Below are positions 25,601-34,249 of a stretch of DNA of 57,500 nucleotides, piece by piece. The translations under genes were made by a program, and so were the position numbers. The notes beneath the pieces are model-generated. The model was not told where the DNA came from. It made no database searches and saw only the letters and a program-made list of their open reading frames with translations. This DNA is from Prorocentrum cordatum (lineage: Eukaryota; Sar; Dinophyceae; Prorocentrales; Prorocentraceae): the NCBI GenBank assembly GCA_963575745.1, contig CAUYUJ010012559.1:267920-325419 (forward strand). Direction: 5' to 3'. Each line of letters begins with the position of its first letter. Within the stretch, counting starts at the first letter, position 1.

Positions 25601-28544
25601 CGAGGCAGGCTGAGCAGGCTGAGGCTGAGGCTGAGCCACGCCGAGGCAGGCTGAGGCTGAGGCTGAGGCAGGCTGAGGCTGAGGCAGGCTGAGGCTGAGA
25701 CTGACGCAGGCTGAGGCCGAGGCAGGCTGAGGCTGAGGCTGAGGCAGGCTGAGGCTGAGGCAGGCTGAGACTGAGGCTGAGGCTGAGGCTGAGGCTGAGG
25801 CTCTGAGGCTGAGGCTGAGGCTGATGCAGGCTGAGGCTGAGGCTGAGCTGAGGCTGAGGCAGGCTGAGGCTGAGGCTGAGGCGAGGCTGAGGCTGAGGCC
25901 GAGGCAGGCTGAGGCTGAGGCTGAGGCTGAGGCTGAGGCTGAGCTGAGGCAGGCTGAGGCTGAGGCTGAGGCTGAGGCTGAGGGCTGAGGCTGAGGCAGG
26001 CTGAGGCTGAGAGGCTGAGGCAGACTGAGGCTGAGGCTGAGCAGGCTGAGGCTGAGGCTGAGGCAGGCTGGCTGAGGCAGGCTGAGGCTGAGGCCGAGGC
26101 TGAGGCAGACTGAGGCTGAGGCTGAAGCAGGCTGAGGCTGAGGCTGAGGCAGGCTGAGGCTGAGGCTGAGGCAGGCTGATGCTGAGGCAGGCTGAGGCTG
26201 AGGCTGAGGCTGAGGCAGGCTGAGGCTGAGGCCGAGGCTGAAGGCAGACTGAGGCTGAGGCTGAAGCAGGCTGAGGCTGAGGCAAAGGCAGGCTGAGGCT
26301 GAGGCTGAGGCAGGCTGAGGCTGAGGCTGAGGCTGAGGCTTGAGGCTGAGGCTGAGCTGCAGGCTGAGAGGCTGAGGCCAGGCTGAGGCTGAGGCTGAGG
26401 CCGAGGCAGGCTGAGGCTGAGGCCGAGGCAAGCCGAGGCAGGCTGAGGCTGAGGCTAATGCTGAGGCAGGCTGAGGCTGAGACAGGCTGAGGCTGAGGCT
26501 GAGGCAGGCCGAGGCTGAGGCAGGCTGAGGCTGAGGCAGGCTGAGGCTGAGGCCGAGGCAGGCTCAGGCCGAGACAGGCTGAGGCTGAGACTGAGGCTGA
26601 GGCTGAGGATGAGGCCGAGGCAGGCCGAAGCTGAGACAAGGTGAATCGTAAGGGGAATGCTCCCAGATATGCTCATACACATCGCTGTTAGGCTGCTTTG
26701 CCGGGATAATTTTTTCATGGCTCGAATATGGGGACTCCTCCACGGACATCTTCAGGTAGGACAGCTCCGTGACGTCCGGCAGGCTCGTCACCACGGACCC
26801 GGGCAGCTCGGCCTGGGCCCGCAGCCACTCCAGGGCGTCCCCGCAGACCACCGACCTGGACACGCCCTCGCCGCCGACCGCGGTGCCGGGGCCGCCGCCG
26901 CCCTGCACGGGAAACCAAGGCCACAAGATACCTTCCACACGAAACCCAACCCTGAGGCCCCAGGACGTCCACCCAGGCATGATCGCGTCGTGAAAATCGG
27001 TACGAGCGGCTTTTCACTATTTTCGGGCCCTGGGGGCCCTCGCCGGGCCTCGGGAGCGTCAAAAACTGACTCGGGATGAAAAGCCGATCCTGGAGAAAGG
27101 GTCCGGACTTCCGGGGACGCCGTCCTGAAAAAATACCGACGTCGCTTGTCTGGGCATGGATTTTTGGCGTGGGGACATCACGCTTCCAATCGCAAAACCA
27201 TCGAAACCAAAGAAACCCAAGGCACCCTGGAGGGAGGCAAGCATGGATGGTGTTTCTTGGCATGGGACCCCACTGTAGGGCCGATCCCCGACTTTGTGAG
27301 ACTTGGGGCCAAGCTCGGGGACATCCGCCACCGTGCCCCCTTGCACGTTGAGGCGCGGAAGAATGCCATCCTCCGCCTCCTCCTTTTCCTCCTCGTCCTC
27401 CTCCCCCTCCTCCTCCTCCTCCTCCTCCTCCTCCTCCTCCTCCTCCTCCTCCTCGTCCTCCTTTTCCTCCCACTCCTCCTCCTCTTCCTCCAAGGTCTGT
27501 CCGGCAAGGTTGTATGTGTGATCTAAGCAAGGACCCCCCCCCTGCCCGCGGACTGCTGCGTGCATCGTTCCTCCTTTCCGCGGCAACTTCCCTCGTGCCC
27601 GCTCGGGGATGGTGCAATTCCCGCATGGCAGCTAATAACTGACCCCCCTTCCACGCGTGCCCGCTCGAGGACTGTGCACTTCCCGCATGGCGACAAATGC
27701 CTGAACCCTCACTACGTGCGCGCCCGCTCGACGACTGTGCACTTCCCGCACGGCTGCTAACTCCTAGAACCCTCATCCCATGCGCACCTGCTCGAGGATC
27801 ATGCACTTCCCGCATTCCCAGGCGCTGCACCCAAGCGCTCCAGGGCCTCCCAAGCCACGATCCCTCGTTAGAGGCGATCGCTGTGCGTCCCGAGCTTACC
27901 AGACGGCCCGTGCAGGCAACCCCGGATACCAATCCAATATGGCCTAAGATGTCTCGACGACGGCCCAAGATGGCTGCCGAATATTGATTCAAGACGGTCC
28001 AGCATGCCTCCAAGAGGGGCCATCATGGCCACAAAAGGACCTCTAACAGGGTCGGAAGAAGCCCAAACCATTGCCTTCCCTGTAGTTTTTGATTGTTTTT
28101 CGCACTCTCGCCTTTTCGGGCTGCTTTCAGCTCAAGACGGCCAAAGAGGACTCTACGATGGCCCAAGAGGCATCCAAGACGGCCCCAAGACAGCCCGAAT
28201 GGGCCTCCCGTGGGACCCAAGACGGCCTCAGAAGGCTCTTCGACGGCCCAAGACGGCGCCAAGACGGCCCCACGACGGCCCCCTAAACACCCACCATACG
28301 GCTAAGAGGGTCCCAAAACAGCCCAAGAGAGCCCCAAGCCGGCGTAAGAGGACCCCAAGGTTTCCCAAGAGGGCCCTGAGGGACTCCAAAACTGCCTCAC
28401 AGGAGGCCGAGACAGCACCAGGACAGCCCAAACGTGTTTCCTCCTCCTCCTCCTCCTCATCCTCCTCCTCCTCCTCCTTCTCCTCCTCCTCCTCCTCCCT
28501 CCTCGTCCTCAGCATCCTCATGATCAGCATCACCACCATCATAG

Positions 28545-28614
<70 letters not shown>

Positions 28615-31377
28615 AAGCAGCAGCATCAGCATCATCATCATCATCACCATCATCATCACCATCATCAGCATCATCATCATCAGCAGCATCACCACCACCA
28701 CCACCACCACCACCACCATCATCACAATAGTCATCATCATCGCCGTGGTCGTCATCATCGTCATCATCAGCCTCAGAATCGACAACAACATCAATACCAG
28801 CACTACCATGATCATCATCATAATCAGCACCATCAGCATCATCATCATCAGCATCATCATAATCATCAGCATCATGATCAGCATCATCATCATAATCATC
28901 ATCAGCATCAGCATCACCATCATCATAGCCGTCGTCACCATCATCATCATAATCAGCATCATACTCATTAACAGCTTCACCATCAGCATCATCATCATCA
29001 CCTTCAGCATCGTCATCCTCACCACCGTCATCATTAACGTCATCGTCATCATAGTCATCGTCGTCGTCAGCAGCACCATCATCATCACCACCACCACCAC
29101 CACCATCACCATCATCATCATCACCACCAGCAGCACCAGTATCCTCAGAATCCTCATCGTGCTCATCACGGCTCTCCGAAGCCTGGAGACGGGAAGCGCC
29201 ACGCGCGACGGCCTCCCGTGCCCCCTCGAACAGCCGCCACCCAGAAGGCTGGGCTGGCACGGCGGCGGGACCTGCAAGCAAGCAGATAGATAACAACGGG
29301 AGGCGCCCCTCCTGGCCAGAGGGTGCGTCCGAATGGCCCACCCGAGGGTGCATCTCCGAGCTCCCTTTCTTGCTAGGCGGCCTGGCTCAGGCGGGGGGAG
29401 CTCGGGGATCAGGGGCGCACAGGGGACGCAAAGGACCTGCAATCAAAAGTAGAATTCAGAAAATGATCCATTAAGAAAACTGGGCCAATTTTTCAGAAAG
29501 TTCTTAAGGAAACGCTGAGCCAGCTTTAGGAGCCGAACCAGCACGGGCCGGAACTGGAGCGCTACCAATCCCCTTAAGGAACTGAGCCAGCTGTCTGGCA
29601 AGTTGATCAAGAAACGCTGGGCCAGCTTTTCGGGGGGAGGTTTCTTAATCATAAGCGGGACCGTACTAGTACTGTGTGCCCATGTTGGTGACGCACGTCC
29701 GACCCGAAAACGTAGCACAAAAATCCTATCGCAGATAGTTGCCCAAGCGGTATGGTGAGAAAACAGGCGCCCGCCACTGGGGAAACCGAAAGGTACCGAT
29801 ACCGCTACCCCTGGACCTCTCCCGGGGCGCGTTCTGACCAGAAGTTCGAGGCGAATCCAGCGGTGGCGACGAGGGCCGCCCAAGAGGCCCAGAAAAGGGG
29901 AAAACGGCCGATGGGTAGAGGCATGGGTACCTCTTCCTCCTCTGACAAGCGGTACGGTGAGAAAAGAGGCGCCCGCCACGCTGCTTCTTACACTCGGACT
30001 TCGGAGCGCGCGCTTTGCCCGGGAATGTTTGCTTGTAGCGTGCCGCGGCGGCCCCAGCGACACGCCGTGCCTTGTAAGCGGATGCAGTGCCACTCCGCTC
30101 CGCATGGCGCGGGAGGCTCGGAGAGGCTCGTGACGTCGACGCTCGGACATGGGAAGCGATTGCATGGGCTCGGAAAACCCGGAGGTCCGCTCGTCCCATC
30201 CTGGGTCGCTGGCGCGGCGTTCCACGCCGAAGGCCGGCGACGGGGTCGCCTCGGGCGTGGGCAGGACTGGGTTTTTGGTGGAACCGGGCTCAGGGATTTG
30301 TGCCGGGGGCGCCCCCCCCCCGGCACATTCCCACTGACCGGAACTGCCGTCACCCGAAAAAAAGCACCAGCCACGGCAGACCTGGTTTTTGGTGATTCTG
30401 GCTAATCTGGGGGCTCTGGGGCCCTACCACGGACCGGGTCCCCCTACCCGGGGTCCTCCCTGATGGTCCGCTACCGAAAATTTCCGGTAGCGCTCCGCAG
30501 AGATCGGTCGCTACCGAAATACCGAAATGTAGCGCCCAATACCGGTATCAGAGCGTTCTGAAATCCGCTATTTCAACGCCCTCAAACGAAGATCCGGTCG
30601 CTACCGAAATTCGGGGTGCGTCGAAATCGCTACCGAAAATTTCCGGTACCAGACCATCTGGGCTGGCTATACCCGATCGTCGCCGCCGGTCGGCACGGCG
30701 CGAATACCGGCCGCACGCACGGGAGGTGCCGAAAGGACTCGCCTGCGGGCCCTGGCCCTGGGCGCGCCGCCGCCTCACCTCGCGCTGCATATTCGGGGGG
30801 CCTTGTGGAGCAGTTCTCGTTTCGCCGATGCCCATCCCCAGAGGCGTGGCCTGGGCCCCACTGGCCGATTAACCCCCCTGGGTAAGTTAGGTTTGAGGTA
30901 TGAAAAAACGACCCTACCCTGGATTACAAGTGCGTGGTTTGTAAACCTCCTGGGAACCCCCAAAGCCCAGAGCCGCCAGGACACGGCACATCACGCAGGG
31001 TTTACCCTGTCAGCCCACAGGAGGTTCAGAGCACAGCGCCTCGTAAACCAGGGTAGGGGCGTTTTTTCTGCCCTAAATAGGTGGGGGTATAGGCCGTTCC
31101 CTTCGGGTGTCGAGGGGTGCATCCCCAACTGGGGGGGGGAATTTGGCGGGGGTCTCGAAGGGGATGGGGATGGGGATGGGGGTCGGTTAAACGATACTGA
31201 CTTGCCTGTCCCGTCGCGCCGCGATCCGCGCGAATCCGCGTCGAGTCCCGCCCCGGGAGCGTCGAGTCCGCATCGAACCCGTGCCGAGCCCGTGACGAAG
31301 CCGCGCCGCATCCACGTCGACTCCACGCCACAAAATCAGCCCTGGGCCCACGCTGTGGAGCACAAAAGGCAAGACTG

Positions 31378-31426
<49 letters not shown>

Positions 31427-31614
31427 CGACGGGACAGGAGGAGGCCCTCCGAAGGTGCAGAGCAGCTCACCGCCAGGCTCAGCGCCGCCGCCGCGGCAGA
31501 CGCGAGCGCGGCCGCGCCCAGCAGCAGCGCGGGCCGGCCCGCGGGCGCGCCCGTGGGCCCACGGCCCGTGGGCAGCCGGCCGCCGCCGAGCAGGCGGCAC
31601 AGCGGCGCGGGCAT
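22431..31614 (-). CDS. SAM-dependent methyltransferase, five exons recovered
   Basis: Five minus-strand exons (31614-31471, 26902-26738, 24707-24534, 23477-23335, 22613-22431) join in phase to about 269 residues. From exon 2 on they match, in order, a family of S-adenosylmethionine-dependent methyltransferases I know mainly from bacteria and plants: CGDALEWL and TSLPDVTEL (exon 2), FYQTDFR and WVDK (exon 3), a conserved I-V-C-R and YTHLLAYSREL (exon 4), TWER then VVDPFCGQGTVLAVANALG (exon 5). DPFCGxGT is the SAM-binding loop of RNA/DNA-type methylases; TSLPD occupies the place of the catalytic motif IV. The substrate of this family is not known to me. Exon 1 adds a Gly/Arg/Pro leader and a hydrophobic helix, suggesting organelle targeting or a membrane anchor. 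Every expected segment is present without stops, so the gene is probably functional. The C-terminal end is missing. Confidence 0.88.
22793..22972 (+). repeat. F3 dispersed element, copy C
   Basis: From CCCCTCGCGTGGTGAAAA to TCATGTCGTCGGGGGTCTGG; opposite in orientation to the gene whose intron it occupies. Confidence 0.8.
23115..23288 (-). mobile_element. F5 TIR element, copy 2
   Basis: Reads on the plus strand from CCTGAGATCCGCCGTTGC to AACGCCAGAGCATCTCC, the reverse of copy 1. Lies in methyltransferase intron 4. Confidence 0.7.
23335..23477 (-). CDS. Methyltransferase exon 4
   Basis: Reads IVCREAPDTFQGDRPRPRYT, then HLLAYSRELLDDMRHSTADV and LSDRGHM. This is the family's conserved R-P-x-Y-x-H-L-L segment and the S-T-x-D-V motif that precedes T-W-x-R. 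The acceptor CTCCCGCGAG/ATC at 23479-23478 is good. It joins FHK of exon 3 to IVCRE in phase 0. The last two bases (CC) complete a proline codon with the first base of exon 5. Confidence 0.88.
23478..24533 (-). other. Methyltransferase intron 3
   Basis: 1056 bp. It begins GGCGGAGGAGAG, with no GT at the point demanded by the protein, and ends TCCTCCCGCGAG; these ends are roughly complementary over 12-14 bases. It contains AGGTA/AGGTC units at 23634-23700, an exon-like GC island near 24000-24110 (one minus frame reads RPLHGPRAPDEYEDPP) and F2 copies at 24290-24510. Confidence 0.7.
24290..24459. mobile_element. F2 foldback element, best copy
   Basis: Left arm GGCATCAACATCAAAAACTC, then TGAGGTCCGCGCGGACTTCT and CGGATCGGCGCTGG; the right arm is the inverse (GGTCCAGCGCGGATCC, GCGGACCTCCGAGTTTG, ATGCTTATC). 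About 50-bp arms. A second half-copy (AATCCGCGCGGACCTCCGAG) follows at 24480. Confidence 0.85.
24534..24707 (-). CDS. Methyltransferase exon 3
   Basis: Reads EYRVWFVAAAREILRRAPPL, GVVVFYQTDFRLGGVWVDKS, then FLCSLAAQEEGASLLFHK: the family's helix W-F-V-x-A-A-R, strand V-x-F-Y-Q-T-D and the W-V-D-K motif, 58 codons. Acceptor TCTGGGAG/GAGTATC at 24709-24708. The 3' limit CACAAG/GGCGGA is set by homology to exon 4. Confidence 0.9.
24950..25024. repeat. GGAATCCTTA inverted cluster
   Basis: Repeated GGAATCCTTA followed by its complement TAAGGAATCC makes a foldback of about 45 bases just before the 75-bp satellite. Confidence 0.6.
25025..25560. repeat. Satellite, about 75-bp unit, seven copies
   Basis: Units share ACACCATTCCCAGGCCACAT, GAATGCCCGGAGCCAACT and AGGCCACTTCGTGTTCTTCG. 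Regular spacing of 74-78 bp, divergence of a few bases. Within methyltransferase intron 2. Confidence 0.9.
25574..26640. repeat. GAGGCT hexanucleotide array with AGGCAGGCT variants
   Basis: About 1.07 kb of (GAGGCT)n with GAGGCAGGCT and GAGGCCGAGG variants interspersed irregularly. It gives long Ser-Ala frames on the minus strand that are not genes. Entirely intronic. Confidence 0.95.
26738..26902 (-). CDS. Methyltransferase exon 2
   Basis: Acceptor TTTCCCGTGCAG/GGC at 26904-26903 is the best splice site of the gene. The exon is 55 codons: a Gly-rich start, then SRSVVCGDALEWLRAQAELP, GSVVTSLPDVTEL and SYLKMSVE. CGDALEWL and V-V-T-S-L-P-D-V are family signatures; S-L-P-D sits where other amino-methylases have their motif IV (N/D-P-P-Y). 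Confidence 0.9.
26979..27156 (+). repeat. F3 dispersed element, copy D
   Basis: From ATGATCGCGTCGTGAAAA to ACCGACGTCGCTTGTCTGGG, about 80 percent similar to the other copies by eye. Confidence 0.75.
27366..28440. repeat. CCT tract, 65-bp repeat and CCAAGACGGCCC block
   Basis: CCT/TCC at 27366-27492; three to four units of about 65 bp at 27590-27810 with CCCGCTCGAGGACTGTGC and ACTTCCCGCATGG; 27990-28435 CCAAGACGGCCCCAAGA units, the reverse of the 21- and 49-kb family. Confidence 0.8.
28441..29160. repeat. (CCT)n then long (ATC)n/(CAC) microsatellite
   Basis: A short CCT run followed by about 650 bp of ATC/CAT units with AGC and CAC variants. Similar arrays at 39220-39660 and 40500-41215. Confidence 0.95.
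29161..30895. repeat. Unique DNA with F7 copy 2 and palindromic TACCGAAA units
   Basis: 29440-29650 carries several GGGCCAGCTTTT / TTCTTAAGGAA units; 29745-29990 has a duplicated GCGGTAYGGTGAGAAAA; 30010-30160 is F7 copy 2; 30470-30655 has GCTACCGAAAATTTCCGGTA twice with related CTACCGAAAT units. No exon seen. Confidence 0.6.
30896..31070. mobile_element. Foldback element with about 58-bp inverted repeats
   Basis: Left arm GTATGAAAAAACGACCCTAC, CCTGGATTACAAG, TTTGTAAACCTCCTGGG; right arm is the inverse (CACAGGAGGTTCAGAGC, TCGTAAACCAGGGTAGGGGC, GTTTTTTCTGCCC), about 70 percent matching. 175 bp, no coding capacity; no second copy seen in the window. Confidence 0.7.
31380..31423. repeat. (TA)n microsatellite
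   Basis: Uninterrupted alternating TA, 44 bases, just downstream (coding sense) of methyltransferase exon 1. Confidence 0.95.
31471..31614 (-). CDS. Candidate methyltransferase exon 1 with start codon and hydrophobic helix
   Basis: ATG at 31614-31612 opens 48 codons: MPAPLCRLLGGGRLPTGRGP, TGAPAGRP, then ALLLGAAALASAAAAALSLA. The last part is a strongly hydrophobic helix of about 20 residues. Donor GCG/GTGAGCTG at 31470 is canonical and phase 0, matching the phase-0 acceptor of exon 2, which begins Gly-rich. The link is inferred from phase, order and strand only; it could be the first exon of another gene. The N-terminus would act as a transit peptide or signal anchor. Confidence 0.5.
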
Positions 31615-31719
31615 CGCGGGCGGCAGAGCGCCGGGGCGCACCGCCACGCCGTGCGCAGGGGATGGCCACGGACCCCCTCGCACTCGGCGACCTCCGTCCT
31701 CCTTCCTGCTTCTCGTCCG

Positions 31720-32037
31720 CCGCCTCCTCCTCCTCCTTTTTCTCCTCCTCCCTCCTCCTCCTCCTCTTCCTGCTCCCCCTGCTCTTCCTCCTCTTCCTCC
31801 TCCTGCTCCTCTTCCTGCTCCTCCTCCTCTTCCTCCTCCTGCTCCTCCTCCCACTCCTTTTCCTCCGCCTCCTCCCTGCCTCCTCCTCCTCCTCCTCCTC
31901 CTCCTCCTCCTCCTCCTCCTCCTCCTCCTTCCTCCTCCTCCTCCTCCTCCTCCTCCCTCCTCCCTCCTCCTCCTTACTCCTCCTCCTCCTCCTCCTCCTC
32001 CTCCTCCTCCTCCTCCTCCTCCTCCTCCTCCTCCACC
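31720..32037. repeat. (CCT)n tract
   Basis: About 320 bp of CTC/CCT with TGC and TTC interruptions, upstream (coding sense) of methyltransferase exon 1. Confidence 0.95.
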
Positions 32038-32445
32038 CCATGCCGAGGGCTTTCCACAGCCCCTGGGGAGTCTGTTGTGCAGGACGCGTGCGGCGCCGCT
32101 AAGGGTGTGCGCATGCCGCACGCCCAAAAAACACCTGCACAATCACTCCATGGGTTAGGCACCGGGGCACCGCCGGCGGCACTCGAAGTACTTACCTAGA
32201 GGACAGCCCAGCGGCACGACTGGACGTCCTGCGCACTTCGTGGCCTCCCTAACCTCGATATCTTCACCTCGAGGCCTCCACCCCTGGGTCTTCACTGAGA
32301 GGTCTTCACCTTGTCGAGGACCACTTCGAGGTCTTCACCTCGAGGGCTTCACTTCGAGGTCTTCACCGCGAGACCTTCACCTCGATATCCTCACATCGAG
32401 ATCTTTATGTTACCTCGGGGACCTCGAGGTCTTCACCTGCGTCAG
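32038..32445. repeat. Unique DNA and 15-bp CTTCACCTCGAGG repeats
   Basis: 32265-32420 contains about ten degenerate units of TCTTCACCTCGAGG. The same units recur at 34880-35000 within the 165-bp satellite. Confidence 0.75.
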
Positions 32446-32625
32446 GCTCGTGTCGTGCCGACTTCGGCGCTGGTTTCTGACACCGCGGGGATCGTTCCAC
32501 CTGGAACGGTCGGCCGCTTCCAAGACGTCCACGTCCTTCCGCATCGAACGATCCCGGGTCGCCCGCGGCGTTCAAAGTGGAACGCCGCTGGCGGGGTTGC
32601 CGCCGCTCGACACGACACGAGCTCG
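32446..32625. mobile_element. Possible TIR element, 16-bp ends
   Basis: GCTCGTGTCGTGCCGA at 32446 and TCGACACGACACGAGC near 32610-32625 are inverted repeats with one mismatch, bounding about 180 bp of GC-rich sequence. A hairpin TTCCACCTGGAAC lies inside. No second copy seen. Confidence 0.5.
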
Positions 32626-32799
32626 CCGTGGGCGTCCTGTCGCGAGGCGGTTGCCTCAAAAGGACCTCGTCCGCAGGCGGGGCCGGCGGCCCTGCGCTGA
32701 GTCGCGCCCCCCAGCGCGCGAGGCCTTCGCTGCGAGGACACGGCCAAGCGGCAAGGTCGGCGGTCCTGCGCGCCTTCACGTTTCTGCGGTCAGAGCAAG

Positions 32800-33110
32800 T
32801 TTTTTTGATGTTCGGCGATAATGGGCAGTATAATGTAATATTTTTTCGGCGATATTGGCGGGGCGATATTCGCCCCGCCAATATCCTTGACGCGGGGCGA
32901 CTCGGCCGCGACGCGACAGTATAAGTTTTTTGATTTTCGGCGATATTGGGGGGGAGGGAGACGGGGAGGGGTATAATGTAACGCCTGCCCCCCGCCGGGT
33001 ACCCGGTGCGCACGGCGGCAGTGCCCGGAGCGCGGTGGGGGGGGGGGGCGTTACGTCATCGGGGGGGGGGGAGAAGGGGGGGGAAGGGGCTACAGTGGCC
33101 ATTGTCCCCG
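32800..33110. repeat. GGCGATATTGG region with a perfect 16-bp hairpin
   Basis: GATATTGGCGGGGCGA, a 3-base loop TAT, then the exact inverse TCGCCCCGCCAATATC (about 32861-32895). TTTTTTGAT..TTCGGCGATA and AGTATAATGTAA recur on either side. G-runs at 33030 and 33060. No gene seen. Confidence 0.75.
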
Positions 33111-33184
33111 TGCGGCCATACCTAGGAGTTGGAGCATCTAGGAAAGCAACATCTACATCTACACCGACAGCTACATTAACATAT

Positions 33185-34128
33185 ATGCTTTGCTTTGCTG
33201 CTGTTGCTGTTGCTGTGCCTTAGCGTTGCTGCTATGCGATGCAATGCTATGCAATGCTATGCTGCGCTATGCTATGATATGCTATGATATGCTTTGTTAT
33301 GCTTTGCTAAGCTGCGCTATGCTGCGCTATGCTATGCTATGCTATGCTAGGGTACGCTCGGCTTAGCTGTGTTATGCTAGGCTATGATATGCTATGATAT
33401 GCTGCGCTATGCTATGATATGAGATGGTATGCTGCGCTATGCTATGCTATGCTATGCTATGATATGTTGCGCTATATTATGATATGATGGGCTATGTTAT
33501 GATATGCTATGCTGCGCTATGCGATGCTATACTATGCGATTCCGCGCTGTGTTATGATATGATGTGTTATGATGTGCCGTGCTATGATATGATATGCTGC
33601 ACTGTGCTGTGCTAAGCAATGTTATGTGATGCTGTGATATGATATGCTATGTTATGTTATGATATGTCATGATATGATATGCTGCGCTATGCTGTGATAT
33701 GATATGTTATGCTATGATATGGTGGTGTGCTAGGCTATGTTGAGATATGTTATGGTATACTATGTTATGCTTGGCTGTGATATGCTATGCTATGCTGCGC
33801 TAATGCTGCGCTGCGCTATGCTGCGCTGCGTTAAGCTAAGCTAAGGTAAGCTAAGGTAAGCTAAGCTAAGCTAAGCGAAGCTAAGCTAAGCTAGGCTGGG
33901 CTAAGCTAAGCTAAGCTAAGCTAAGCCAAGCTAAGCTAAGCTAAGCTGAGCTAAGCTACGCTAAGCTAAGCTAAGCTAGGCTAAGGCAAGCTACGCTAAG
34001 CTAAGCCAAGCTGAGCTAAGCTAAGCTAGGCTAGGCTCAGCTAAGCTCAGCTAAGCTAAGCTAAGCTAAACTAAGCTAAGCTAAGCTAGGCTAAGCTAAG
34101 ATGAGATAAGCAATGCTAAGCTAAGGGG
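33185..34128. repeat. Pentanucleotide array: GCTAT then AAGCT
   Basis: About 650 bp of degenerate GCTAT (with GATAT, GCTGC variants) changes near 33830 into about 300 bp of much purer AAGCT. Both phases keep the 5-bp spacing and the shared CT(A) core, so one array probably evolved from the other. Confidence 0.95.
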
Positions 34129-34249
34129 ACGTAACTGGGGGAACCGCGGGGCGGATGCCGGGGGAACCGCCCGGGGCGTTTTCCACTGCCCGGCCCCTTT
34201 AAGCAAAGAGGGTAAGAACCCTCCTAGGCAGAGCCTAGGTAGGGAATCA

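Larger units (their letters stand above)
24708..26737 (-). other. Methyltransferase intron 2, bounded by F3 ends, GA-AG type
   Basis: 2030 bp. Coding-strand start GAGTCCCCATATTCGAGCCA then TGAAAAAAT; end ATCATGACGTCGGGGGTC then TGGGAG. These are the two ends of the F3 repeat (an F3 copy in coding orientation occupies 24880-24711). Splice choice GTGGAG/GAGTCC..TGGGAG/GAGTAT gives a GA donor and AG acceptor with the AG/GAG duplicated at both borders. The interior holds a 75-bp satellite (25025-25560) and a GAGGCT array (25574-26640). Confidence 0.75.
26903..31470 (-). other. Methyltransferase intron 1 (if exon 1 is correct)
   Basis: 4568 bp, GT (GTGAGC) to CAG, the most conventional intron of the gene. 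It contains F3 copy D, CCT tracts, a CCAAGACGGCCC repeat block, the large (ATC)n array, F7 copy 2, palindromic TACCGAAA units and a foldback element at 30.9 kb. Confidence 0.5.

Noticed and set aside
25574-26640. Long Ser-Ala frames of over 300 codons
   Set aside because: They are translations of the GAGGCT hexamer array inside methyltransferase intron 2.
28004-29293. A 429-codon plus-strand frame rich in Ile/Ser
   Set aside because: Product of (ATC)n; no start context, no non-repetitive domain.
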